Below are positions 18,251-28,267 of a stretch of DNA of 64,000 nucleotides, piece by piece (positions within the stretch are counted from its first letter, which is position 1; every line of letters begins with the position of its first letter). The stretch covers positions 1 through 64,000 of the forward strand of contig NZ_JANWGH010000002.1 of the NCBI RefSeq assembly GCF_024919275.1, given 5' to 3'. The position numbers were made by a program, and so were the translations under genes. Under the pieces are notes generated by a model. It was not told the origin of the DNA. It saw only the letters and a program-made list of their open reading frames with translations, and did not search any database. The stretch is from Algoriphagus limi (GTDB taxonomy: Bacteria > Bacteroidota > Bacteroidia > Cytophagales > Cyclobacteriaceae).

Positions 18251-21200
18251 TTATGCTTCGGTTAATTTCTTTTTGGACACAAAAAACCAATAAGCCAAAG
18301 GCACAAAATACAAGGCTGTCAAGGTCCCAATAGTGAGCCCACCAATCACTGAATACACCAAAGGTCGCTGCAAATCAGCACCCAAACCCGAGCTGAAAAT
18401 AATCGGAATCAATGCTAAAATCGTCGTAATGGAAGTCATCAAAATAGGCTTCAATCGAATCTGACCCGCCCGATGAATGGCCATTTCCAAAGCTTCTTTT
18501 GCAGAAACTTCAGGACTCTCCACATATTCTTTTCTCAGTCTGTTAATGGTGTCAATCTTCAGAATGGCATCATTTACCATGATTCCTAGCATCACAACCA
18601 AACCGATGGCAGACATGACATTCAGCGAGGCTCCTGCTAATAAAATCACCAATAATGCGCCGGAAATGCCCAATGGCAAGGTCAAGACCACAATCAAAGG
18701 CTGTATAAAGCTCTCAAACTGAGCTGCCAAAATGAAGTAAAGCAGGAGCACCGAAACCAGTAGAATACCGATCAATTGCTGAATATTTTCCTTATCCTTG
18801 AAATATTGCCCGACCATGCTTACGCCCAAATTCCGCTCCGCTCCCCAACGGATATAATCGGAATTGTGAGCATCCGGCTCTGACGCGGTCACCAAAACAG
18901 ATTGATAGATTCCACCCTTATCAGCGGTGACGTATTTGTAATGATCTTCATATCGATAATCGACAAATTCCCCAAGCGTGTAAAAAGCAGAGTCCGAAGC
19001 TGCCAATTGGGTCGTTCGAAGCAAGTCCTCAAAGCGGGCTTCTGATTCCTTCAATCGAATCGGCGTAATCTCTCCAAATCGTCGAATATCCGTAATCGTG
19101 TAAGTGCCAAACAAACGGGAAAGTTGCTCTTGAACTTGATCCACGGAAATCCCATAAGTGGCCAATCGATCTGCCCGAAGGGTAAAGACTACAGAAGCTT
19201 CTTTTTGCAAACCAGGTCCTCTCTCCCAATCGGAAACGGGGAATTGACTGAGCCAAGGATCCATTTTCTCTTCAGGCACAGGTTCTTTGGAAGTCAGGTC
19301 TTTCCAGCGAACCTCATAATAAGGCAAGGTGGAACTGAACAATTGATCAAATGCATTGGGTGCATCCCCTATTTTATAATTGGCTTCAGGATAATTTTTA
19401 GACAAAAAGTCAATCAAATCCTGAGTCATCATCTCCTTATCTTCCAAGGAATTAAAGAGGAAATAAAGCAGGGATTGTTGAATGGAATTTTCCCCATCAA
19501 AGAGCAAAAACTGCCTTACACCCACATCAGCCTCAGCCTTTTCGTAGCGACCATTCATCGCATTCATGAGAGCTATGACCCGGTCTCGATTTTCAACTGC
19601 CGAGATCGGCTCATTCCAATCAATTTCTAATGTCGCATCGAGCTTATCAATCTGAGGCAATCCTTCTGAATCCAGAAAATAACTTAATCCCAAACCAAGC
19701 GGAATAAGCAGAGAAAAGAAGATCATGGCAAGCTTTCTGCGTCCAAAAACAATGCTGTATCCTTTTTCATACAAACCTAAAATCCAGCTAAAGAAAGCTC
19801 CCTCTGATCCATCCTCCTTCTTTTTACTTTTGCTGAAAAAGAGAAAATACAACATGGGCAAAAGAATAAAAGCCACTGCCAAGGAAACCGAAAGGATGGC
19901 TCCTACTGCCACTGCCTGATCAAAAAATAAGGCCCCCGAAATTCCGCTCAAAAACACTAAAGGCACAAATACCGACAGGGTGGTCAGGACGGAACTAACC
20001 AAGGCACTCATCACTTCATTCACTCCAGCCACACAGGCTTCAAAGAGCGAAAGACCGGATTCCCGCTTGCGTGTGATATTATCCAAAACAATGATGGAAT
20101 TGTCAATAAGCATCCCGATCCCCAAAGCCAGCCCTGAAAGAGAAATGATATTGATGGAAATATCGAAGAAGTAAAAGACCAAAAAGGAAATCAGTAAGGA
20201 GGAAGGCAAACTCACCCCGATGATGATAGGAAGTCGATAGTCCTTCATGAACAGAAATAAAACCCCAAATGCAAATAGCCCCCCGAAAAGTAAGGAAGTC
20301 TGCAAGTTGGAAATGGCAGCATTCAAGAGATTGGACTGATCTTGGGTCAGTTCAAAATCTACCTGAGGATAATCCGTTTTGAAAAGCTCCAGCGCCTTTT
20401 TCAGCTCCGGCATGAGCTCATTCATTTTGGCAGCGGCTTGCTTATGCACCGTGATCACCAAAGCCTCTCGTTCCCCAAAAAGATGGTAGCCGAGCATTTC
20501 CTGCGCCTGATAGCTCACTTTAGCCAATCTTCCCAAAGGCACAATCGCCCCTGATGGAGCTAATACCGGAAGACTCTCAATATCTGAAGGGGTATCTACT
20601 CGGGTAGCTAGGCGGAGGTAATAGCGAAATTGACCGTCTTTTACTGACACTCCCGGCAACTCCGAATTGCCAGCTTGAATTGCGCTGATTACCTGTTGCT
20701 GCGTCATACCCAGCGCACGAATGGCGGCTTCATTGGGTTCAACGGTGATGATGCGTTCTTTTTTACCATTGATATCCACCAAGGAAACTCCAGGCAGTTG
20801 CTCGATTCGCTTTTTAAGGACATTCTCAGCGAGTTGGCTGACTTCAATTTCATCAATTCCTTCTTTTGGAATGACTTGTACCCGAGCTACAGGAATATCA
20901 GATGTATTGATTCGAATGACTTCGGGACGAGCCAATCCTTCCGGTAAAGAATTGGTAATTCGGTCAATTTTTTCATTGACATCGATGTAGGCCAATTCCA
21001 TCTGCGTGGAATAATCAAAAGTCAAACGGATAGTTCCCACTTCCGATCCTGCTTTGGAATCCATCTCCTCCAGCCCATTCAGCGTAATCAAGCCCTCTCG
21101 AATAGTCCGAAGTACATTTTGCTCTATGGCCTCGGGAGAAGCATTGGGATAGTTGACCTTGACGACGATCTGAGGCACATCGATGGGCGGAAGCAGCGAA

Positions 21201-21295
21201 ATCGGCAATGTCCGCAAGACAATGAAGGAGAAAACCATCAATGCCAAAAAAGTCATGAATACGGCAATGGGCCGTGCCAGTAAAAATCGAACCAT
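18251..21295 (-). CDS. RND efflux transporter permease (first permease of the operon)
   Basis: A 1014-residue RND permease of the hydrophobe/amphiphile efflux group. It starts with the standard FLLARPIAVFMTFLALMVFSF first helix, has the TM4 motif SGLALGIGMLIDNSIIVLDNI, FDQAVAVGAILSVSLAVAFILLP (TM6) and GLVVMLGIMVNDAILKIDTINRLR in the second half. It exports toxic or envelope compounds by proton antiport together with the periplasmic adaptor encoded 3 bp upstream. No TolC-type outer-membrane factor lies in the cluster, so one from elsewhere must serve. It may form a heteromeric pump with the second permease. Confidence 0.92.
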   Translation of the reverse strand: MVRFLLARPIAVFMTFLALMVFSFIVLRTLPISLLPPIDVPQIVVKVNYPNASPEAIEQNVLRTIREGLITLNGLEEMDSKAGSEVGTIRLTFDYSTQMELAYIDVNEKIDRITNSLPEGLARPEVIRINTSDIPVARVQVIPKEGIDEIEVSQLAENVLKKRIEQLPGVSLVDINGKKERIITVEPNEAAIRALGMTQQQVISAIQAGNSELPGVSVKDGQFRYYLRLATRVDTPSDIESLPVLAPSGAIVPLGRLAKVSYQAQEMLGYHLFGEREALVITVHKQAAAKMNELMPELKKALELFKTDYPQVDFELTQDQSNLLNAAISNLQTSLLFGGLFAFGVLFLFMKDYRLPIIIGVSLPSSLLISFLVFYFFDISINIISLSGLALGIGMLIDNSIIVLDNITRKRESGLSLFEACVAGVNEVMSALVSSVLTTLSVFVPLVFLSGISGALFFDQAVAVGAILSVSLAVAFILLPMLYFLFFSKSKKKEDGSEGAFFSWILGLYEKGYSIVFGRRKLAMIFFSLLIPLGLGLSYFLDSEGLPQIDKLDATLEIDWNEPISAVENRDRVIALMNAMNGRYEKAEADVGVRQFLLFDGENSIQQSLLYFLFNSLEDKEMMTQDLIDFLSKNYPEANYKIGDAPNAFDQLFSSTLPYYEVRWKDLTSKEPVPEEKMDPWLSQFPVSDWERGPGLQKEASVVFTLRADRLATYGISVDQVQEQLSRLFGTYTITDIRRFGEITPIRLKESEARFEDLLRTTQLAASDSAFYTLGEFVDYRYEDHYKYVTADKGGIYQSVLVTASEPDAHNSDYIRWGAERNLGVSMVGQYFKDKENIQQLIGILLVSVLLLYFILAAQFESFIQPLIVVLTLPLGISGALLVILLAGASLNVMSAIGLVVMLGIMVNDAILKIDTINRLRKEYVESPEVSAKEALEMAIHRAGQIRLKPILMTSITTILALIPIIFSSGLGADLQRPLVYSVIGGLTIGTLTALYFVPLAYWFFVSKKKLTEA

Positions 21296-21298
21296 GGC

Positions 21299-22369
21299 TT
21301 ATTCAGTTACGATTTGAACAGGAGCTTGGTGCGCCAACTGCAAGTTATTCGTAGTGATCACCGTACTACCAGCCTCGATTCCATCCAAAATTTCAATTTC
21401 TTGCCCATTGTCTCTTCCTACTTCCACATAGTTCCACTGGGACTCATCGTTATCAATTGTGAATACTACAGCCCGTCCGGATCGATACACTACGGCATCT
21501 TTGGGAACGACAAGGGAATTAGCTTGAGGAGCTCGGATAATGGCTCTTGCATTCATACCGGGTAGGAGATTTTGGGAAGTGCTGAGCCGAATAGCCACTT
21601 CTACCAAACCACTTTCATCTACTTTGGGATTGATGGCAATGACCCTACCTTCCAAAGCCTCCTGCGTATTGGAAACAGGATAGACCTCTGCTTTTTGATT
21701 GATTGAAATCAAGCTGATATCTGATTCGAGCACTTTCACGCGAAGCTCAAGATTGGAAGTACTGAGAATCTCGCATAACTCCGAATTTGTGGCGATCAGA
21801 CTTCCCATCTTGAATTTCAGGTCTGCCACTCGCCCGCTAATCGGAGCTTTGACTTCACATCTTTCCAAATTCAATTGGGCCTCTCTCAGCTCGATCTCAG
21901 CTAAAAAGACTCCGTTTTTGGCTTTTAGTTGCTGCTCCAGAAAGGCTTTTCGTTCTTCATCACCGGAGGCAAAATCACGGGAAAAGCCAAGCTTATCATT
22001 TTCATAAGCTGCCAAGGCATTTTGAAGTGAAATTTTGGCCTTTTCAAGCCTGATTTCAGCTTCGGTCGGATCGAGCTTGGCAATGACTTGCCCTTTGGAG
22101 ACAGCTTGTCCTTCCCGTATTGGCAATTCGATCAGGTATCCCGGCTGCTCGATAACAGCTTTGACCTGAGCTGCTGCTTCCAACTTTCCGGTAGCATTTA
22201 TCAGGTAGTCAAAGCTTTTTGTTTCAGCCAGAGCCACCCGAACTTCCGTAGCAGCTACTTCATTTCTAAAAGATTCAGCAGGAATTTCCTCCTGTTTTTC
22301 TGCGTCTTCCTTACAGGAAAAGTTAAGGCCCAGCAAACAAATCAGGGCTAAATAGTGGTAGTTTTTCAT
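21299..22369 (-). CDS. RND efflux periplasmic adaptor subunit (lipoprotein)
   Basis: A 356-residue HlyD/AcrA-type membrane fusion protein. It is a lipoprotein, with hydrophobic residues 6-18 and Cys19 in LNFSC. In order come the lipoyl-like domain half GYLIELPIREGQAVSKGQVIAKLDP, a short alpha-helical hairpin (about 105-165), the second lipoyl half CEVKAPISGRVADLKFKMGSLI, a beta-barrel and a membrane-proximal domain ending LQLAHQAPVQIV. It is the first gene of the adaptor-permease-permease operon. A palindrome 19-40 bp upstream of the start (22388-22409) is a candidate operator. Confidence 0.92.
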   Translation of the reverse strand: MKNYHYLALICLLGLNFSCKEDAEKQEEIPAESFRNEVAATEVRVALAETKSFDYLINATGKLEAAAQVKAVIEQPGYLIELPIREGQAVSKGQVIAKLDPTEAEIRLEKAKISLQNALAAYENDKLGFSRDFASGDEERKAFLEQQLKAKNGVFLAEIELREAQLNLERCEVKAPISGRVADLKFKMGSLIATNSELCEILSTSNLELRVKVLESDISLISINQKAEVYPVSNTQEALEGRVIAINPKVDESGLVEVAIRLSTSQNLLPGMNARAIIRAPQANSLVVPKDAVVYRSGRAVVFTIDNDESQWNYVEVGRDNGQEIEILDGIEAGSTVITTNNLQLAHQAPVQIVTE

Positions 22370-22387
22370 CTAAACAATCGTTAGACC

Positions 22388-22409
22388 ACTAATAAAATAA
22401 TTTATTAGT
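22388..22409. promoter_or_regulatory. Candidate operator palindrome upstream of the efflux operon
   Basis: ACTAATAAA (22388-22396), ATAA, TTTATTAGT (22401-22409): a perfect 9-bp inverted repeat 19 bp before the adaptor start. A second palindrome GGTTTCAAACC (22411-22421) abuts it and contains a TTG on the minus strand at promoter-like distance. Position and shape fit a repressor site, for example for a TetR-family regulator, but no regulator gene lies nearby. Confidence 0.4.
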
Positions 22410-22504
22410 AGGTTTCAAACCTGCTCACAGAAAAAAGCTGTTAAAAAAGGTGAAAGTAATTTTCCTTTTTCCCAAGCCAAACCAAAACTCAAGTGATAAT
22501 TAGC

Positions 22505-23626
22505 TCAGTTAAAATCAAAGGGTAGATCATGAACTTTAAATTGATCAGTTTGGCTATCGAAGGTATAGACTTTTTGACGAACTAGATCAAAGTCGAAAGA
22601 AGTGAAGAAATCCTCAAAGACTAATTTCGAAATAGGGTTTCCCTCCCAATCAAAAATCAGGATTTCGGGAAAAGACTTTCGATCAGTAGCAAAATCCTGC
22701 TCCAATTCATTTAGATGTAAAAGCGCAAAGAAATCGTCATAAGCCCGAACATCAGAAAATCGATAATTTCGCTCAGGTTGAGGGACTTTTTCAAGGAGAC
22801 TCAGATCATCGAGCGTCGGTTCGATAGCAATCGTTTTCTTCAAAGAACCATCCAAGGCGTATAGATTAAAGTAATTAAGTCGAAAATACATCTCCAAGAT
22901 TTTATCACGCTCTGGACTAAGCCTTGTCATCGATGCCATCAAAGATAGATTTAACATTCCATTGGAAACTTCAGCCCGATTGAGCTGATCGAGAAGTTTA
23001 TTGCTGGACAATTGACCTTGAGACAGCAAATACCTGTTTTGTTTTGTCTCCTGATTTTCAGGTTGTCTTATGTAATAATGATCAGACTCCAGAATCAATA
23101 AATCAAAAAGGAATAGTGGCAAATCATTGTCAGCTAGCTCAAGGCTATCCTGCCCTAGTTTTATAGATTGATTTAGGTTGAATTTTAGTAAGTTTCCTTT
23201 TGAGAATTGATAAATCAAAGCTGTAATATCATCCCCTTCCGATCGAAAAAGGACCTTATCTGAAGCAATTGACGGGTAGGAAAATTCCTTTGGTCCTTCT
23301 CCTAAGGATAGAAAACTACCCAAGGAGTCCAAGCTAGGAAGTTGGTAAATACTCCAGAACTTTTGAAAAGATGTAGAAACGACCATGAGGCTATCTATGA
23401 TCTCAAAATCTTTCATTCCAATAAATTCCTTCCTTAAGCCTACTCCCTTCTCGATAGCGTGAATTTTTGGAAACTCATTGACCACATGAACAGAATCAAA
23501 GGTCAAAAAATTGGAGTTTTGGGGTACAGCCTGCACAAAATCCTTTTCATCGGAATTTTGAACACAAGCCGTAAAAACCAATATTTTCAAAATACCTAAT
23601 AGTTTAAAAGCAGATTTAATTTTCAT
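22505..23626 (-). CDS. 6-bladed beta-propeller lipoprotein
   Basis: A 373-residue protein with a hydrophobic start and Cys21 (LVFTACVQ), a probable lipoprotein. The body fits Bacteroidota 6-bladed beta-propeller proteins (BF3164/DUF4934-like): repeating strand patterns with FLSLGEGPKEFSYPSI, YALDGSLKKTIAIEP and EILIFDWEGNPISKLVF near the end of blades. Such proteins are frequent in Bacteroidota and their ligands are unknown. It stands alone, 135 bp upstream of the efflux operon in the same direction. Separate transcription is likely. Confidence 0.72.
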   Translation of the reverse strand: MKIKSAFKLLGILKILVFTACVQNSDEKDFVQAVPQNSNFLTFDSVHVVNEFPKIHAIEKGVGLRKEFIGMKDFEIIDSLMVVSTSFQKFWSIYQLPSLDSLGSFLSLGEGPKEFSYPSIASDKVLFRSEGDDITALIYQFSKGNLLKFNLNQSIKLGQDSLELADNDLPLFLFDLLILESDHYYIRQPENQETKQNRYLLSQGQLSSNKLLDQLNRAEVSNGMLNLSLMASMTRLSPERDKILEMYFRLNYFNLYALDGSLKKTIAIEPTLDDLSLLEKVPQPERNYRFSDVRAYDDFFALLHLNELEQDFATDRKSFPEILIFDWEGNPISKLVFEDFFTSFDFDLVRQKVYTFDSQTDQFKVHDLPFDFN

Positions 23627-24008
23627 TCTCTTAGTAATTTTTTTTAAGGCACCTTCCTAAGAAGATGTGCCAAATTTAAAATTTCAACTCATTCCCGAAC
23701 ATTTATAACAAAGAGCAGTATCTTTTCCTACTCCCTACTATTTTTCGAAATAGGTGCAGACGCCACAGGATAAAGCTGGCAAGCATTTAGATTTTTCGTT
23801 CGCTAAAATCCCCCCCCCAACTAATAAGCAAACATAGTTACATATTTTTATAGTTTTTAGCTGGATGATGTAGCTTTGCAACTACTCAAAATACTTTTCT
23901 AGAATAAGTTCGTCTTGAATGATTATGACAGCTTTTGTCAGTTTGAAAATGTAAATTGACTTCCTGAGCTTTTAGGACTACTTTCGATAAAGAAAATTTC
24001 ATCTTTTT
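23627..24008. other. Divergent intergenic region, no gene
   Basis: 382 bp between the beta-propeller lipoprotein (minus) and sbcD (plus). It contains a run of nine C at 23810-23818, an isolated -7 box TAGCTTTG at 23871-23878 without a proper -33 partner, and the sbcD promoter near its right end. I find no RNA gene or open frame worth calling. Confidence 0.6.
23956..23986 (+). promoter_or_regulatory. sbcDC promoter
   Basis: TTG (23956-23958), 20 bp, TACTTTCG (23979-23986), one base off TAnnTTTG. The predicted start near 23992 leaves a leader of about 17 nt before the sbcD ATG at 24009. Confidence 0.5.
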
Positions 24009-25238
24009 ATGCTAAAAATCCTTCATACAGCTGACTGGCATCTAGGTAAGCGCTTACAGGAATATCCCCGCTTGGAAGAGCAAAAGCTGGTTCTTGATGA
24101 AATCTGTCAGATTGCCGATCGGGAGCAGGTGGATCTAGTTCTGCTAGCCGGTGATATTTTTGATTCATTTAATCCTTCCCATGAAGCAGTAGAACTTCTT
24201 TATAAAACCCTTCATCGACTTTCCAAAAACGGAACCCGTCCAATCATCGCTATCTCTGGCAATCATGATAGTAGTCAATTTGTGGAAGCACCGGATCCTT
24301 TGGCCCGAGAAATGGGGATCTTTTTCTACAGTCGCTATGATACCGTTATTCCCACAGGAAAAATGGAGTCAGGTGTTGAAGTCCTGCACTCAGAAAGTGG
24401 ATTTGTAGAATTAAAACTCCCCACTTTCGAAGACCCCATCCGAATAATTTTAGCGCCCTATGCGCATGAAGTGAGTCTGAAAACCTATCTCGGGGAAGAA
24501 AATCGGGAAGCGGAACTGCGGAAAATTCTTTCTGAAAAATGGCAAGATTTAGCAGAGCGGTATTGTGATCAACACGGAGTAAATCTCTTTTTGGGACATT
24601 TCTTTTTTGTCAAAGAAGGGGAAGCCCCAAAGCCCGAACCTGAATCCGAGCGCCCCATCCTACATGTGGGCGGTACACAGGCACTTTTTACAGAGAATCT
24701 CCCTCCACAGATTCAATATGCAGCGCTAGGGCACCTGCATCGCTACCATGCAGTGGATAAAAATCCTTGTCCTGTCGTCTATTCCAGCAGTCCCCTTGCC
24801 TATTCCTTTTCGGAGGCTGACCAGCAAAAACAGGTTGTGATGATTGAATTGGAGGCTGGAAAATCCGCTAGCTACACGCCTATTGGATTGAAAAAAGGTA
24901 GACCACTGTATCGCAAGACTTTTGACAAGCTACCAGAAACGCTCCAATGGCTTGAGGAAAACCCCTATTGCTTTGTAGAATTGACCTATCAGACAAAAGA
25001 CTCCATCGATGCGGCCACTCGTAAGGCCATTCTCAAAGCCCATGATGGGATTGTCAATTTGATTCCTCAAATACAAAATACCCGCGATCGGGATGAATTA
25101 ACCCTCAAGCCAGAGGATCTGGAAAAAGACATGCTTAGCCTATTCAATCTCTATTTCGAAAGTGTGCGCGGACAAGAGCCTAATGAAGAATTAATGGAAG
25201 TTTTTAAGGAAGTCATCAGTCAAGAAGAAAGCAAATGA
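24009..25238 (+). CDS. sbcD: Exonuclease SbcCD, nuclease subunit SbcD
   Basis: A 409-residue Mre11-type manganese nuclease. The calcineurin-like metal ligands are visible: Asp9/His11 (HTADWHLGK), GDIFD, GNHDSS, LGHFFF and ALGHLHRYH. It cuts hairpins and protein-blocked double-strand ends together with the SbcC ATPase. The C-terminal part (about 290-409) contains the capping/SbcC-binding region. It is the first gene of a two-gene operon, its stop overlapping the sbcC start by 4 nt (ATGA). Confidence 0.95.
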   Translation: MLKILHTADWHLGKRLQEYPRLEEQKLVLDEICQIADREQVDLVLLAGDIFDSFNPSHEAVELLYKTLHRLSKNGTRPIIAISGNHDSSQFVEAPDPLAREMGIFFYSRYDTVIPTGKMESGVEVLHSESGFVELKLPTFEDPIRIILAPYAHEVSLKTYLGEENREAELRKILSEKWQDLAERYCDQHGVNLFLGHFFFVKEGEAPKPEPESERPILHVGGTQALFTENLPPQIQYAALGHLHRYHAVDKNPCPVVYSSSPLAYSFSEADQQKQVVMIELEAGKSASYTPIGLKKGRPLYRKTFDKLPETLQWLEENPYCFVELTYQTKDSIDAATRKAILKAHDGIVNLIPQIQNTRDRDELTLKPEDLEKDMLSLFNLYFESVRGQEPNEELMEVFKEVISQEESK

Positions 25239-28200
25239 TTCCTGTTCAGTTAGAAATTCAAGGTTTGTATTCCTACCGGGAGCGTCAGGTTATTGACTTC
25301 AGTCAATTGACTGCTGCTGGTCTTTTTGGGATTTTTGGAGCAGTAGGAAGTGGAAAATCCTCCATCTTAGAAGCGATTTTATTGGCCCTTTATGGAAGTA
25401 CCGAACGACTTTCTGATCGGGGTGAAAAAAACTCCATGCTCAACCTGCAGAGCGATGAGGTATTGATACGGTTTATTTTTAACTCCGGAAAAAACAACAG
25501 CGAAACCTTACTTGCCCGATACGAAGCCAAACGAAATAAAAAAGATCCCGAAAAAGTAGATCCTGCTACCCACACCTTTTACAAAAAGTCCGGAAATGAT
25601 TGGGAACCTCTCGAAGCTAGGGCAGAGGAAATTGTGGGAATGAAAAAGGAGCATTTCAAGCAAACGGTCATCATCCCTCAGGGAAAATTTCGTGAATTCA
25701 TCGACTTGACTCCGGGCCCAAGAGCGGAGATGATGAAGGAACTTTTTGGTTTGGAACGCTTCGATCTTGCCGCAAAAACAGGATTCTTGCTTCGAACGGT
25801 AAAAGATGAAAAAATCCGCTTGGAAACTCAATTCCAAGCCTTGGAAGCCTATTCAGAAGAAACCTTAAAAACTGAAAAGGAAAAGCTAAATCACCTTCAA
25901 GCGGAACAGGATCAAGAACTGAAGAAAGCTAACAAACTGGACCAAGATGTAAAAAGTCTCGAAAAACTGCGGGATAAACACAGGACTTGGAAAGAGTTGA
26001 GTATAGCGAAGCGGGAACTTCTAGAACGCAAACCGGAAATCGAGGAAAAACGTCGGATTTACAAGGATTTCATTCAGGCAAAAACCTATTTGCGTCCGGT
26101 TTGGAATCAACTTTCTGAACTTCAAGTCGATGCCGAAAAATACCGCGTAAGCATCACCGATTCAGAGCGCTTTGCCTTAACTTTCGCACAAGAAATCTCC
26201 CAACTCAAAGAAGAAGAACAAAAACTCCGAGAAAAGAACCAACAACGTCCTGACCGGGAAAGTAAAATTCGCGATCTCAAAAAGGTCTTGGAAATCAAGG
26301 AGCTTCGAGAAAAAATGATCGAAGCAACTAATGCCATCACTCAAATTACTCCTTCTCAAGAAAAACTACTTAACAAGCAAAAGCAGGTTCAACAGGAAAT
26401 AGAAGAGTTTAGCAAAACTCTTGAAACCTCGCCTTCCAATGACTCGAATTTGTTAGCAAGCCTAAAAAGCCACCTTCAATCCTGGTCAGATTGGGAATCA
26501 CAGATTCAGGAACATGACAGGCTCATTGGGCAATTCGAAAAGGAAGAGAAAAATGTAAGTGCTTTTTTAGAGAAACTCCGCTATTCGATTCCTGAGGAGT
26601 TTGAAAATACAGAAGACTGGCAAAAAGCCCAAAAGCAGGTGATTCTAAATTGGGAAGAAAAACGGGAAAATCTATTGAGGAATTCCGGGTTGAAAGTTCA
26701 CGCGCATCTCTTGGAAGATGGAAAGCCATGCCCGCTTTGTGGTTCTTTGGAGCACCCCAATCCACTCGATCAATCTACTCAGAATCAAGCGATCAAGGAA
26801 ATCGAGTTGCAGATTTCTCAAGAAAAGGACCTGCTGGAAAAAATTCTTCTGGTCAGGCAGCAATTAAGGGAACAGGAAATTTACCTGCAAAGTCATCGAG
26901 ACAATCTCGACCGAAGAAGGAAAGAAAAGGGTCAATTGTCGGAGAAATTGAGCAAACTTCTCGAAGGCTTGAAGGAGTTTGGTTTGAAGGACAAAGAAGG
27001 GCTTTCTATGCGAATTGCAGAATTGGAAAATTCCAATCAAAAACGAGAAGATTTACTTCAAAAAATTCAACGAAAGCGACAGGAATCTGATCAAGTCAGA
27101 GCTGAACTAGATTCCATACAGCAAAAACTTCAGCAAGCTCAACTGAAAAAGGAAAGCCTTGCCACCGCAATCAAAACCAAAGAAGAGGAAATCAAGGATC
27201 CGACATTTTGCAAAGGCTTTTTCGATAAAAATCCCAGCGAAATCCAAGCTATGATTTTGCGGGTAGCACAAGATATCGAACAGGCAGCTGCAGCCTTGGA
27301 GAGCAAGCAAAAATACCTGCAAGAGGTTCAGAGCAAGGCAACGACTAATCTAGCCGATTTAAAGAATTTCAATAGCTCGTTGGAAAAAGCTCAGACTAAA
27401 ATCAAAGAGTTGCAAAGTGAATTCGACTCTTTAAAAAAGCAATATGGTTTTGAAGATGAGGAAGCTTTGATTCAACTTTTTGAGCATTCGCTAGATGCCG
27501 AAAAGACTGCAAAGGAAATTGAGCAATTCGATCGTCAGCTGGACTTGACTGAAAATAGACTTCAGGAATTGGAATCTGAGAAAGGTGTGAAGGATTTTGA
27601 AGAGGAGGCCTTTCAGGAGCTTTCTCAGCAACTTGAAAACCTTCAGCAATCGAATAATGCTCGGCAAGAGGAGGTGATCCTTTTGCAGAAAGAAGTGAAA
27701 GTTTCCGAACAAAAACTTCAGGAAAAGGCGATGCTGAAAAAGGAGTTGGAGCGGGTGGAAAAGCGCGAAACTTACTTGAAGGAACTGGAAAAGCTATTCA
27801 AGGGAAGTGGCTTTGTTAAATACGTGAGTTCGATTTATCTAAAAGAACTATGCCACACCGCCAATCAGCGCTTTATGAAACTCAGCAAAAATAGCCTGAG
27901 TTTGGAGATAGACGAGGACAATACCTTTTGGGTGATTGATTATTTGAATGGAGGCAAAAGACGTCTCTTAAAGACACTTTCCGGAGGTCAGACTTTCCAG
28001 GCTTCCCTATGTTTGGCTTTGGCCTTGGCCGAAAAAGTCAAAGCGCTAAATCAGGCAGATCAGAGTTTCTTCTTTTTGGATGAAGGTTTTGGGGCTTTGG
28101 ATAGAAATTCCCTTCGGGTTGTTTTCGAGACACTCAAATCACTCCGTCACGAAAACCGGATCGTCGGCATCATCAGCCATGTTGAGGAACTACAACAGGA

Positions 28201-28267
28201 GATCGGTGTCTTTGCTCAGGTAGAACTTGATCCTGAGAAAGGTTCACAGGTAGGGTATTCTTATTGA
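25235..28267 (+). CDS. sbcC: Exonuclease SbcCD, ATPase subunit SbcC
   Basis: A 1010-residue Rad50/SMC-like ATPase. The N-terminal Walker A is GAVGSGKS (residues 35-42). Two long coiled coils (about 190-480 and 520-840) flank the zinc hook CPLCG near residue 498, which dimerises two molecules. The C-terminal lobe has the signature LSGGQTFQASL and Walker B FFFLDEGFGALD. It drives DNA end tethering and unwinding for SbcD. Translation is coupled to sbcD. Length is typical of the short SbcC form. Confidence 0.95.
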   Translation: MIPVQLEIQGLYSYRERQVIDFSQLTAAGLFGIFGAVGSGKSSILEAILLALYGSTERLSDRGEKNSMLNLQSDEVLIRFIFNSGKNNSETLLARYEAKRNKKDPEKVDPATHTFYKKSGNDWEPLEARAEEIVGMKKEHFKQTVIIPQGKFREFIDLTPGPRAEMMKELFGLERFDLAAKTGFLLRTVKDEKIRLETQFQALEAYSEETLKTEKEKLNHLQAEQDQELKKANKLDQDVKSLEKLRDKHRTWKELSIAKRELLERKPEIEEKRRIYKDFIQAKTYLRPVWNQLSELQVDAEKYRVSITDSERFALTFAQEISQLKEEEQKLREKNQQRPDRESKIRDLKKVLEIKELREKMIEATNAITQITPSQEKLLNKQKQVQQEIEEFSKTLETSPSNDSNLLASLKSHLQSWSDWESQIQEHDRLIGQFEKEEKNVSAFLEKLRYSIPEEFENTEDWQKAQKQVILNWEEKRENLLRNSGLKVHAHLLEDGKPCPLCGSLEHPNPLDQSTQNQAIKEIELQISQEKDLLEKILLVRQQLREQEIYLQSHRDNLDRRRKEKGQLSEKLSKLLEGLKEFGLKDKEGLSMRIAELENSNQKREDLLQKIQRKRQESDQVRAELDSIQQKLQQAQLKKESLATAIKTKEEEIKDPTFCKGFFDKNPSEIQAMILRVAQDIEQAAAALESKQKYLQEVQSKATTNLADLKNFNSSLEKAQTKIKELQSEFDSLKKQYGFEDEEALIQLFEHSLDAEKTAKEIEQFDRQLDLTENRLQELESEKGVKDFEEEAFQELSQQLENLQQSNNARQEEVILLQKEVKVSEQKLQEKAMLKKELERVEKRETYLKELEKLFKGSGFVKYVSSIYLKELCHTANQRFMKLSKNSLSLEIDEDNTFWVIDYLNGGKRRLLKTLSGGQTFQASLCLALALAEKVKALNQADQSFFFLDEGFGALDRNSLRVVFETLKSLRHENRIVGIISHVEELQQEIGVFAQVELDPEKGSQVGYSY

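Noticed and set aside
23810-23818. Run of nine C as a phase-variation switch
   Set aside because: It is not within or at promoter-spacer position of any gene; the nearest starts are 184 bp and 191 bp away. Possibly just a mutable tract.
23871-23878. Isolated -7 box TAGCTTTG as promoter of a small RNA
   Set aside because: No TTG at the required distance and no terminator downstream before sbcD.
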